Origin: a virus
Direction: 5' to 3' (one strand)
Virus record (IMG/VR): IMGVR_UViG_3300017963_000119
Location: 1 to 43,362 of that record
DNA length: 43,362 nucleotides
Under the pieces are notes generated by a model. It saw only the letters and a list, made by a program, of their open reading frames with translations. It searched no databases and was not told where the DNA came from. The position numbers and the translations under genes are program-made. Below, piece after piece: positions 1 through 7,038 of the stretch (its first letter is position 1; each line of letters starts with the position of its first letter).

Positions 1-123
1 GAACGCCATCCAATCCAGCTACCTGCTGCTCTGCAGTCCCAAGCAATCTAGATGCCTCAGGAAATTCAGACGGAAAGATCTCACCAACCTCGCTCGGACC
101 CAGCAATTCGCGTGCCGCTCCCA
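1..123. repeat. Terminal redundancy, copy 1 (identical to 43240-43362)
   Basis: The first 123 bases are identical to the last 123 bases of the window. The repeat lies inside the tape-measure gene, whose reading frame continues unbroken across the join. This is what a circular contig looks like when an assembler leaves overlapping ends, so I read it as evidence of a closed 43,239 bp circle (a circularly permuted or concatemeric genome), not as a biological terminal repeat. Confidence 0.95.
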
Positions 124-1978
124 TCTCTTCTGGAGTGATCTCTGACATGCGAGCAAGCTCCCCAGCACGCGCGGTTTCCGTCTTGAATGCATCCAAGCGC
201 GTCTTCAACCCAGCAAGCCCTTCGTCCACCTCGGCAGTCATGTGCTGCCACTCGGCCGCAACGAACGCGGGAATGTCCTTCATGTCCTCAGCAAACTTGT
301 CCCATGCAGCCTGCCTCTTTAGCTCCCTCGCTTGCTCCTTAGCAAGCCCGACTCCACGCGGAACTGTGGCCTTGCGTCTCAACTCCTCAGCCGTTTCCTT
401 TGTGAACCCGAGGAACCTCGCTCCTGGCGCCTCTGCCATTGCCTCTGCAACGTCCGCCATCACATTGAGGAATCCAGTCCTCAAGGTGTCCATCATGCGC
501 TCAACGGCAACTTCAAACTCTGTCTGAAGAGGGGCCCAGATCGTTCCAGCAATCTTCTCGACGGACATGAACAACGCGTGCACAAACGACCCCGTCGCGG
601 TCTCCGTGTCAAGCCCAGACAGGAACTCGTCCTTGATATACGCAAACAGCTCCTTGACCTTCGGAATGCTCTCATTGCCACCAGTGAGCAACCCATCCCA
701 TATCGACTTGAAGTCGATTTTTGCGAGCTCCTTTGTCCAATCGCTGACCTTGGTCACAACCCTTGAGATGACTGGCAAGAAGACCTCGCCAATCCCAGTC
801 GCCAACGCAATCACGTTCGAGTGCAACATCTTCATCTGATAGGTAAGGCCACTCTTCACCTTCTGAGCTGCCTCGCCTGCTGCTCCAGTTGAGTCGGCAA
901 AGGACGCCAGCTTATCCTCGAACATGTCAAAGTTCTTGATGAGGATGCCCATCGCAAGGGCTGCACGCTTGTCCCCCATTTCCTCCATGAGGGCATTGAA
1001 CTTCGCCTGAGCATTCGGCAACGTGTCAAGCGCCGACTTCAACTTCCTGATCTTTCCAGGGAAGTCCGCCTCCTCGATGCCTTGCATCGCCTTTTGAAAC
1101 GCGCTCAGCGGATTGTCCTTCGTCGCTATCGGACTCTTCAATGTCGCCAATTTCGACATCGAGTTCGCAAGCGCCGTGACAGCGGTCGGGTTCATCTTCT
1201 CGCCGAGCGCAGCCGTAATCGTAGCAAACGCAGCAAGCCCATGGCGCGGATCCATCTCCAACGTCGCCATCGGTCCAAAGACCTTGGGCAGATACTGCTC
1301 AAGCCATTGCACCCTAGTCTGACCCTCTTTAATGGTAGTGAACAGCAAGTCTGCCATTTCGGACGCACGGTTCGACTCCCACTTGAAGGCGTTCAGGCCT
1401 GACACAACGAGGCCCATTGTGGAGTCCATGTCAGAGAGTCCTGCGACTGCAAGATCTGCAGACGCAGTCAGGACATCAAACTGATCTTTGCCAGCCCTGG
1501 AAGCAGAGATCAACGAATAGAATCCCTGGGCAACGGTCACTGGCATATCAGCGTACTCTGTCGAAAAGTCCAGGACCTCACGCTTCCAGTCGGCAAACTG
1601 CTCCGTGCTCCAATCCGTGAGAGTCCAGACCTCACGCATGGCATTGTCGAAAGCGGCAGCAGCTTTCGTCGCAGCCCCTACAGCGACTGTGACAGCTCCG
1701 ATCCCGACTGCAATTCCTGCAGTAGCGGCTGCGGCTGCTTTCTTCGCTACAGCAAAGGCTGACTTGAACGCATCACCAATTTTCTTGGCGATCTTCCCTG
1801 CCTTCTCTCCTATGCTCTTGAGAGTCCGTCCTGCTGCATCAAACCCCTTCGTGGCAACTTCCCCAGCGGTCTTGAACCCCTGTCCGACATTCTTGACCTC
1901 CTTGACGAGCTTGTCCAGGACGGATGAAAACTCATCTCTGCCACGCAGAATGAAAGTCAGTGCGTCACTTGCGGCCAC
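1..1978 (-). CDS. Tail tape-measure protein, N-terminal part (gene continues at 43239-43037)
   Basis: Structural protein that fixes tail length and passes through the tail tube. The start is GTG at 1978, with GAGGGAGG upstream; an in-frame TGA at 1996-1994 limits alternatives. Across the circular join the full protein is 726 residues. I see an amphipathic, lysine-rich N-terminus, an Ala/Val/Gly-rich hydrophobic stretch at about residues 74-110, then a region resembling the TP901-type tape-measure core (about 110-300), and a long helical remainder. It follows the tail chaperone genes and overlaps the end of the T-frame (1965), the classical G/GT/tape-measure order. By the usual rule of roughly 0.15 nm per residue the tail would be near 110 nm (inference). 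Confidence 0.93.
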   Translation of the reverse strand, partial: MAASDALTFILRGRDEFSSVLDKLVKEVKNVGQGFKTAGEVATKGFDAAGRTLKSIGEKAGKIAKKIGDAFKSAFAVAKKAAAAATAGIAVGIGAVTVAVGAATKAAAAFDNAMREVWTLTDWSTEQFADWKREVLDFSTEYADMPVTVAQGFYSLISASRAGKDQFDVLTASADLAVAGLSDMDSTMGLVVSGLNAFKWESNRASEMADLLFTTIKEGQTRVQWLEQYLPKVFGPMATLEMDPRHGLAAFATITAALGEKMNPTAVTALANSMSKLATLKSPIATKDNPLSAFQKAMQGIEEADFPGKIRKLKSALDTLPNAQAKFNALMEEMGDKRAALAMGILIKNFDMFEDKLASFADSTGAAGEAAQKVKSGLTYQMKMLHSNVIALATGIGEVFLPVISRVVTKVSDWTKELAKIDFKSIWDGLLTGGNESIPKVKELFAYIKDEFLSGLDTETATGSFVHALFMSVEKIAGTIWAPLQTEFEVAVERMMDTLRTGFLNVMADVAEAMAEAPGARFLGFTKETAEELRRKATVPRGVGLAKEQARELKRQAAWDKFAEDMKDIPAFVAAEWQHMTAEVDEGLAGLKTRLDAFKTETARAGELARMSEITPEEMGAARELLGPSEVGEIFPSEFPEASRLLGTAEQQVAGLDGV

Positions 1979-2192
1979 GTTTGCTTGCCTCCCTCAGCTT
2001 GCGAATCTTCCACTTCTCAATCTCATTGTGGACTCCAAGCATTCCTTCAATCAAAGGCCACGGCTGATCCAGCACTCCACCTGAACATGGAAGCTGACGG
2101 AAGACGGTGCATGCAAGGTACAACTTGACGAGCGTTCCTACACGGACTCCTCGAAGGAATTGGCGTCCTTCTCTAGCGCCGACGCCAATCGC
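1965..2192 (-). CDS. T-frame extension of tail assembly chaperone, made by -1 frameshift (gpGT)
   Basis: This frame has no ribosome binding site of its own but is open from the run of seven G in the preceding gene to a TGA overlapping the tape-measure start. It would add 75 residues to the first 122 residues of the G protein, giving a fusion of about 197 residues. The translated extension contains CSGGVLDQPWPLIEGML, the kind of sequence seen in T-type chaperone extensions, and ends in a Lys/Arg-rich helix. In lambda-like phages gpG and gpGT coat the tape measure during tail assembly and are absent from the mature tail. Position, open frame and slippery site agree; the frameshift itself is inferred. 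Confidence 0.85.
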   Translation of the reverse strand, partial: AIGVGAREGRQFLRGVRVGTLVKLYLACTVFRQLPCSGGVLDQPWPLIEGMLGVHNEIEKWKIRKLREASKRGRK

Positions 2193-2557
2193 CCCCCCAC
2201 GCCCTCACCTCCTGGGTGATTGAGGATTGCTGCTCCCATCGCCATTCGCTGTGCCCACCTCGTCGGGACGTGATCCCAAACCCTCTTGTTTCTGTCCTGT
2301 CTCGGGACATGGATCGGCAACGGCAACACCTCACCATCTGGCCACTCTGTCACTGTCCATTCGATGACAGTCCTGTCGACCATGGCCATGGCATACTCAA
2401 GGTTGGACATCTTGTCCCTCTGAGCATCCAGTTGCATGTGCCCAGCCGTGCTCAGCGGTTTTAGCACCGCATACTTGCCATCGTCGAATAGAACCTTGAC
2501 CTGCATAGGCCCCTCTTGGATCAACCACTCTGGACCCTGGCTTCTTTCTTCCTCCAT
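2138..2557 (-). CDS. Tail assembly chaperone, G-type
   Basis: 139-residue protein between the tail tube gene and the tape-measure gene, the place of gpG in lambda-like tails. ATG at 2557 is preceded by GGAGG nine bases upstream. The sequence is acidic at both ends and contains short regions typical of tail chaperones (a beta-rich N-terminus, then KMSNLEYAMAMVDRTVIEW). The ribosome run of G near codon 120 allows the -1 shift that makes the longer GT form. Both forms are expected to bind the tape measure and recruit tail tube subunits. I assign it from context and the frameshift arrangement rather than from strong sequence similarity. Confidence 0.8.
   Translation of the reverse strand: MEEERSQGPEWLIQEGPMQVKVLFDDGKYAVLKPLSTAGHMQLDAQRDKMSNLEYAMAMVDRTVIEWTVTEWPDGEVLPLPIHVPRQDRNKRVWDHVPTRWAQRMAMGAAILNHPGGEGVGGRLASALEKDANSFEESV
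2192..2198 (-). promoter_or_regulatory. Programmed -1 ribosomal frameshift slippery site (G GGG GGG)
   Basis: On the minus strand codons 120-122 of the G gene read GTG GGG GGG, so the heptamer G GGG GGG sits in the correct X XXY YYZ phase. A one-base slip back gives GCG ATT GGC and enters the T frame, which has no stop until 1965. The zero frame ends at a TAG (2140-2138). No other slippery heptamer was noticed near the end of G. Confidence 0.82.
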
Positions 2558-2571
2558 GCTTTGTGCCCTCC

Positions 2572-3465
2572 TTACGTTACGCTGTAGGTGATTTGGTCCC
2601 CTGACGCATCTGCTACCGCGGTCACGGGTATGTTCTCGGCAGTGACTCCCTCTGGATCCAAGTCCTCTGGGATCTCATCCAGCGTGAACTTGGGAATGTT
2701 TATCGTCAACGTGGACTGCGGCGACGTGGTTCCATTCGTGAACGCAATGGACAACGATCCTGTCGTCTGGTTTCGCAACCGCGTTCGGTTCGTGACTGAA
2801 TCGAACAGCAGTACGATGTTGAACGACACGTACTCGAACCCTCCGATGAGATGACACATGCGGTAGTCGTCATCAAGAGGTCCATCAGAAAGAAGAAGAT
2901 TGTTCTCGACGGTGATCTCGATGCTCTGCACCTTGCACGCCATGTCTCCTGAGAACCAGGTGATGTCGGCCCCATTGAAGAGGTACGGAAGCCCAACAGG
3001 AAGTGAGCCGCGCGCCGTCTTTGCGAGATCCTCTGCCTCGAACCCTATCATGTCGATGGCAGCCATCAATTCCGGCTCGTCTGCAGAAGCGCTCAGGACA
3101 AGCCTGTTACACTTCAGCCCTCCAAAGCCGACAGCATAGTTGACGTCATCCCTCTTGATCGCCCAGGAGTTCAGAAGATCGTAGCCGTTCGCGATCGTGT
3201 CGCGTTCGAGCCCGAAGTCAAGGACGTCCTCCGCGTACTCCGCGTACATGGGCACAGTCATGGATCCCTCGACGTACCTCCTACGAGGAAACTCCAGGCC
3301 CCTCTTCGGCCATTGAATAAACCACGACGGCCTCTGCTTGTCGTAACGTTCCCTGAGATCGCAATCCACGAATGGAATGCACGTCCCTGTTCCAACCCAT
3401 CCAGCTGCCCACGTGGACTCAATCTCGTAATGGGCGAACCGCAGTGCTCCGATTTCCAGCGTCAT
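2572..3465 (-). CDS. Major tail tube protein
   Basis: 297-residue protein just upstream of the tail chaperones, the usual position of the tail tube gene. It has long beta-rich stretches, including GADITWFSGDMACKVQSIE and a GGFEYVSFNIVLLFDS segment, followed by a proline-containing C-terminal tail (DEIPEDLDPEGVTAENIP) that could be a small decorating domain. It should polymerise into the non-contractile tube; no sheath gene is present, which points to siphovirus morphology. ATG at 3465 overlaps the stop of the preceding gene (ATGA) and so is probably translationally coupled. Function is from context and general fold features. Confidence 0.75.
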   Translation of the reverse strand: MTLEIGALRFAHYEIESTWAAGWVGTGTCIPFVDCDLRERYDKQRPSWFIQWPKRGLEFPRRRYVEGSMTVPMYAEYAEDVLDFGLERDTIANGYDLLNSWAIKRDDVNYAVGFGGLKCNRLVLSASADEPELMAAIDMIGFEAEDLAKTARGSLPVGLPYLFNGADITWFSGDMACKVQSIEITVENNLLLSDGPLDDDYRMCHLIGGFEYVSFNIVLLFDSVTNRTRLRNQTTGSLSIAFTNGTTSPQSTLTINIPKFTLDEIPEDLDPEGVTAENIPVTAVADASGDQITYSVT

Positions 3466-3749
3466 ACCTCACCTCCATTGTCCTCTGGTCTATGCAATGG
3501 ACAGAAGTGCGAGCCGCGTTCTGCCTCCTGTATGCAGCGTTCCAGCGAATGTTTCATGATGCCTTTGCAACGGCCCCTACTCAGCAACATCCAGTCTCCA
3601 GATGTCATGAAGTAATCCACATCCTTAAGGTCAACAGCAACGCAGTCACCCCACCACATCAGTCCGAGTTCAGTGTTTGCCTGGGGCCCATACCGTCCGA
3701 CGTAGCGAAGGTGGGCTTTTCCTTCCTCTGTCACGACGTTCATGTCCAT
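3462..3749 (-). CDS. Small cysteine/histidine protein in the tail gene block
   Basis: 95 residues from ATG at 3749, directly after the stop of the upstream gene (TGA, one base, ATG). The C-terminal half has a Cys/His pattern (RCKG, ERC, HFCPLH) that could bind one zinc ion. The gene is coupled by ATGA to the tail tube gene. I do not recognise the family. A zinc-knuckle protein between tail completion and tail tube genes is unusual; it may be a morphogenesis accessory. Confidence 0.65.
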   Translation of the reverse strand: MDMNVVTEEGKAHLRYVGRYGPQANTELGLMWWGDCVAVDLKDVDYFMTSGDWMLLSRGRCKGIMKHSLERCIQEAERGSHFCPLHRPEDNGGEV

Positions 3750-3750
3750 G

Positions 3751-4239
3751 TCAACACGTCCTCTTGTCAATGGTTCCAGCAACCTGGAACTGGATCATAT
3801 AGACTCCCTCGTCCGTCAGCGTGTCTTTGCCGTACAGATAGAGGGGGCTCCCGATGTTGACGCCGACGAACCTGCCGACGTTTTGCAACGTGCTGTTGCC
3901 AGCCTGAGCCTCCGTTGTCATGTCAGCTTCGAGGGCTCCGACCATGTTGACATACGCCGCAGTCGGGAGTTCGAGGTCCTCACGGTCACCAGTCACTACA
4001 ACGCCAACGAAATTGATTAGGATATCGCACCTCATGGATGCCGCTGCCCACCATGCCATCTCTGGAGTCCCGAGCCATCCTGCGAGAAACGGCGCCCGTT
4101 CGTTCACCAGGTCCTCTGGTTCCATCTGCTTCTTGACCCACTTACCTCCGAAGATCCAGTCCGTGTACTCGTCCGCCTCGATCACGGCCCAGGCCGCTGT
4201 GATGGCATTGTACAAATAGTTCGTTCTCGGACTCAGCAT
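3751..4239 (-). CDS. Probable tail terminator / minor tail protein
   Basis: 162-residue protein located after a Mu G-like tail completion protein and before the tail tube, where lambda gpU-type tail terminators sit. It starts with a short helix-rich segment (NAITAAWAVIEADEY) and contains beta-rich stretches such as CDILINFVGVVVTGD and YVNMVGALEADM, consistent with the small alpha/beta fold of terminators. ATG at 4239 follows GGAGG ten bases upstream. No catalytic motif. The assignment depends mainly on gene order. Confidence 0.6.
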   Translation of the reverse strand: MLSPRTNYLYNAITAAWAVIEADEYTDWIFGGKWVKKQMEPEDLVNERAPFLAGWLGTPEMAWWAAASMRCDILINFVGVVVTGDREDLELPTAAYVNMVGALEADMTTEAQAGNSTLQNVGRFVGVNIGSPLYLYGKDTLTDEGVYMIQFQVAGTIDKRTC

Positions 4240-4245
4240 GATCCA

Positions 4246-4761
4246 TCACCCTCCACGATAGACGTACCCAAACCCTTTGAATGTATCTGCGGCATTCTTG
4301 AGCACATACTGGTGGATTCGGCTCATCATCCGTTTCAATGCAGCGTCACTCACCCTCATGACAGGCCTCGCGGCCATATCTTCACGTCCCTCCGTATGGA
4401 TCCTTGCCAGATTCCATTTCCCAATTTTGAGGTCTGTCCCAATTACAAGCGACATCTTTGAGATCTCTCGGATGTGTCCCTTCGCCCCTGGGGTCGTCAG
4501 TGAACGTTTTAAGGTGCCTTCGCGCTGCAATATGGGTCCTTTTCCGTATCCAAGCCTGATGCGTTCCTGGATCGTAGAGGGCTTCAGAGGAGACCACTTG
4601 GGACGGCCTTCTTTTCTGAACTGTTCGTCCATGTCCTTCTCAAAGTCCGAGGCGGCTTCTCTGAGGGGCTTCCTGAAATCCTTGAGGCGCTTGGACATCT
4701 CGACAAACCCTGCTGCGAGCTCCTTCTCTGGGAAGACGAACGCAAAGTTAAGCAATGCCAT
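4246..4761 (-). CDS. Phage virion morphogenesis / tail completion protein (Mu gpG-like)
   Basis: 171 residues from ATG at 4761 (GAGG nine bases upstream; overlaps the previous gene by 14 bases). The sequence shows the pattern of the Mu G / P2 S type tail completion family: a helical N-terminus, FRKEGRPKWSPLKPSTIQER, then ILQREGTLKRSL and a conserved IHTEGREDMAARP near the C-terminus. These proteins help join tail to head or finish the tail end. It is followed by a terminator-like and a tube gene, as expected. Confidence 0.8.
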   Translation of the reverse strand: MALLNFAFVFPEKELAAGFVEMSKRLKDFRKPLREAASDFEKDMDEQFRKEGRPKWSPLKPSTIQERIRLGYGKGPILQREGTLKRSLTTPGAKGHIREISKMSLVIGTDLKIGKWNLARIHTEGREDMAARPVMRVSDAALKRMMSRIHQYVLKNAADTFKGFGYVYRGG

Positions 4762-5338
4762 AGTTGTCGGCCTCCGCCTCTTCATCTGTCATGTAGTTTC
4801 GAGGATTGCGCGAGTACACCTCGACCATTTCCCTCAAGGTTTCATCGTCGAACACTGGCTCCCTGAACCTGGCCGAACTCACTGGCCCCTTCCTGTTCGC
4901 GTTGATTGGAGTGGTGCGTGCCTCGATGATGGATCCGTCAGGAGCCTGAATGAGCTTTGCCTCAGAAAGCCACTCGATCACCTTCTGGATCACCCGCGAT
5001 ATCCACTCCTCGAACTCATTCTTTCTGTCCATCCGCCCGCTCGCCGCGGCCTCATGCAAAGCATAGGCGGCTGCCAGCTCGTTCGCCCAATCTTTGACAA
5101 TGGGAGGGATATCTGCGTTGACCCACGAGGCAACCGTGTCCTCCGGATAATACATAATCATAAGCGGCTCGAGCATGTTCTGGGCCCTGATCTCTCCGAA
5201 GTCCAAGTCGTCCTGGACAAGCCCCCTGCTGCGCGTTGGAGCGGCTTCGGGATGTTCCTTGAGATAGTACGACCCGAACTCCAGCGTGGCCCACGTATCT
5301 TGAGTTGGCCCGACTACTGGCGGCATTATGATCGGCAT
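4748..5338 (-). CDS. Head-tail connector protein (gp36/DUF1320-like)
   Basis: 196 residues from ATG at 5338, with GGAGG seven bases upstream. The central part (LVQDDLDFGEIRAQNM, then IPPIVKDWANELAAAYAL) resembles small helical connector proteins of the Mu gp36/DUF1320 group, which form a ring under the portal. Gene position, just before the Mu G-like protein, supports this. The C-terminus is acidic (TDEEAEADNYGIA). Similarity is judged by eye; a profile search would settle it. Confidence 0.6.
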   Translation of the reverse strand: MPIIMPPVVGPTQDTWATLEFGSYYLKEHPEAAPTRSRGLVQDDLDFGEIRAQNMLEPLMIMYYPEDTVASWVNADIPPIVKDWANELAAAYALHEAAASGRMDRKNEFEEWISRVIQKVIEWLSEAKLIQAPDGSIIEARTTPINANRKGPVSSARFREPVFDDETLREMVEVYSRNPRNYMTDEEAEADNYGIA

Positions 5339-5349
5339 TTCCAGCCCTC

Positions 5350-6033
5350 CTATGGAGCAGACACGACAAGCTGCGGCGTTTGCGTCTGAAGTCCAGACTT
5401 CGTGACAACTACGATGTACGTCGCAGGATCCAGCCAGCAATACTCCTCCCAGTGCCCATCGACGTTCGTCATTGTGGACGCGACTATGTACTCCTGGCCC
5501 AGCCGTCCAGCATCGTAGTTCGTCTTCGAGTAGATCTTGATATAAGCGTCATCGACTGGCGCTAGATTTTCATCGAGGATTGTCATGGCATCAGCGACAG
5601 GATAGTCGTGATTCACTGGAACAGTCCCAGTTCCCAGCGAAGCACCACTTCTGGCCAGGTAAACTGAAACGGTATCAGCGCCCGCGTTGTCTCCGGAATT
5701 GTCCATCAAGGCCGCATAGGCTCCGACGTCTTGTCCAGAGGTCTGCCACAGCTGTGAGTACCTCCCAGTAGTCTCAATCTCAATCATCGTTTCGGAGGTC
5801 TCTGCTGTCTGAGAACTCTGCCACGCACCTACCTGCCAGTTCCACCAATACCCATCTGCGTGCCTGAACAGCGACACAGTTGGGCTCTCTCCAGATATCG
5901 GCTCGCCGGTGGCGCCGTCCACTAGGGTCAGCACGAGCTCGACGTCTTCACCTGGCTGGTGAACGTCCGAGAAAGCTGTACAGGCGGCTATCAGGTAAAG
6001 AACTACTGAAAAGAGCCCAACTGATCGCAACAT
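5350..6033 (-). CDS. Predicted lipoprotein with beta-rich (Ig-like) exterior
   Basis: 227 residues from ATG at 6033 (GGAGG eight bases upstream). The N-terminus is a lipoprotein signal: MLRS, a hydrophobic core, then the lipobox LIAAC with Cys18 as the likely lipidated residue. The rest is acidic and beta-rich, with DVELVLTLVDGATGEPISG resembling carboxypeptidase-regulatory or Ig-like domains and a second such repeat near the end (DENLAPVDDAYIKIYSKT). It lies among head and tail genes, yet should be exported to a membrane. It may alter the host surface (for example superinfection exclusion) or decorate virions. No known family recognised. Confidence 0.7.
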   Translation of the reverse strand: MLRSVGLFSVVLYLIAACTAFSDVHQPGEDVELVLTLVDGATGEPISGESPTVSLFRHADGYWWNWQVGAWQSSQTAETSETMIEIETTGRYSQLWQTSGQDVGAYAALMDNSGDNAGADTVSVYLARSGASLGTGTVPVNHDYPVADAMTILDENLAPVDDAYIKIYSKTNYDAGRLGQEYIVASTMTNVDGHWEEYCWLDPATYIVVVTKSGLQTQTPQLVVSAP

Positions 6034-6045
6034 GCTTCAGACCTC

Positions 6046-6357
6046 CTACTCGTCCAGCGGGATGCCGTCCATCAAGGAATCGAAGTACTCCTTGATGTCC
6101 TTGCATTCCTCTTCGAGCACGCGGCCGTTGGCTGCAACCCATGCAGCCCATTCCCACGTCTTCGCGGTGACAGTCACTGACACCTCATCCGTTTCCTCGT
6201 TCGGTATAATGTCGGTCACCCACGACTTGTACGGCTGGTGAGGAACTCCGAACCCTTTGGGGGTGAACATCTTGAGCTGTGCGCTCACGATCTTCTTGAT
6301 GTACTCGACGATGATAGCGCCGAGCCCTCCGAACAATCCTCCTGTTGCCTCTTCCAT
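6046..6357 (-). CDS. Small protein of unknown function in exported-protein cluster
   Basis: 103 residues from ATG at 6357, with AAAGGAG upstream at good spacing. The N-terminus has a Gly-rich hydrophobic helix (GGLFGGLGAIIVEYIKKIV) that could insert in or lie on a membrane, then a basic, mixed middle and an acidic C-terminus (LEEECKDIKEYFDSLMD). It stands between a TM/coiled-coil gene and a lipoprotein gene. A membrane-linked job such as lysis or envelope modification is possible but unproven. Confidence 0.6.
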   Translation of the reverse strand: MEEATGGLFGGLGAIIVEYIKKIVSAQLKMFTPKGFGVPHQPYKSWVTDIIPNEETDEVSVTVTAKTWEWAAWVAANGRVLEEECKDIKEYFDSLMDGIPLDE

Positions 6358-6370
6358 GGTTGCTCCTTTC

Positions 6371-6688
6371 TTACCCATACGGACTGGTTTTGTGCTGGTC
6401 GATGAACCTATCAACCAGCTTGTCAGTATTTGTCACAAGCCGCGAAATCTGCTCTCCCTGGGTGGCTTGCGACGTCTTCATGACAGCAACGTCAGTCTTC
6501 AAAGTAGCAATATCCTTCGCTTCTTCCTGCTGTTCGCTTTGCAGCTTCTTCAATCCATTGCAAGGCGGTACATGGCCGTTCCCCCTGCTCCTATTCAAGC
6601 TATGCTTTGCCACCCATGCTAACGCACCAATCCCTGTCACAAGCCCACTCAGAGCCATACCAAGCAGTTTCAGTTCAACATCTTCCAT
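6371..6688 (-). CDS. Single-TM plus coiled-coil protein (holin-like candidate)
   Basis: 105 residues from ATG at 6688, which overlaps the upstream stop by one base (TAATG). There is one predicted membrane segment at about residues 8-27 (LLGMALSGLVTGIGALAWVA), a polar linker, then a heptad-like coiled coil from about 45 to 95 (KLQSEQQEEAKDIATLKTDV and following). Phage lysis accessory proteins of the XhlA/holin type combine a coiled coil with one membrane helix, though usually in the opposite order. It is the best lysis candidate in a genome with no recognisable endolysin. Confidence 0.6.
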   Translation of the reverse strand: MEDVELKLLGMALSGLVTGIGALAWVAKHSLNRSRGNGHVPPCNGLKKLQSEQQEEAKDIATLKTDVAVMKTSQATQGEQISRLVTNTDKLVDRFIDQHKTSPYG

Positions 6689-7026
6689 TAGATTATTCCT
6701 GTTAGATCCTTGCACCTGGCACAATCTTCCATCATCTCTTCCAGCAATTCGCACATATCATCAAGTTCTCCATATAGAGCGACTAGATGAGTGGCAACTT
6801 CTGCAAACGACGTGAAGCTTGGAGGACTCGAAATGTATCCCTCGAGCCACGCCTTAAATCCAGCAAGCTTTGTCTGCATTCTCACATACGCACATGGCGG
6901 ACAGCATTCAACTCCTTCGATTGGAATCGTATGCTTTCTGCAAATGTCCTGAGCGCAGTCTTCGCACTCATTCAGCGGACTTTGCGTGGTTCCTTCTACT
7001 GCACATATATAGCATTCATCTGCCAT
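6688..7026 (-). CDS. Cysteine-rich, probably zinc-binding protein
   Basis: 112 residues from ATG at 7026 (GGAGG six bases upstream). The N-terminal 45 residues hold a treble-clef/B-box-like pattern: CYIC, ECEDC, C-x-x-H and CCPPC. The C-terminal half is an acidic helix with a second small group (ELLEEMMEDCARC). No family recognised. It is translationally coupled to the TM/coiled-coil gene downstream. Confidence 0.62.
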   Translation of the reverse strand: MADECYICAVEGTTQSPLNECEDCAQDICRKHTIPIEGVECCPPCAYVRMQTKLAGFKAWLEGYISSPPSFTSFAEVATHLVALYGELDDMCELLEEMMEDCARCKDLTGII

Positions 7027-7038
7027 ATCTTGCCTCCG

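Noticed and set aside
1-123. Biological direct terminal repeat
   Set aside because: It sits inside a gene and its short exact length looks like an assembly overlap of a circular contig; no cos or terminal structure was seen.
4277-5389. 370-codon plus-strand open frame
   Set aside because: It lies opposite three convincing minus-strand genes with ribosome binding sites and tail/connector motifs; no start context, a shadow of minus-strand codon bias.
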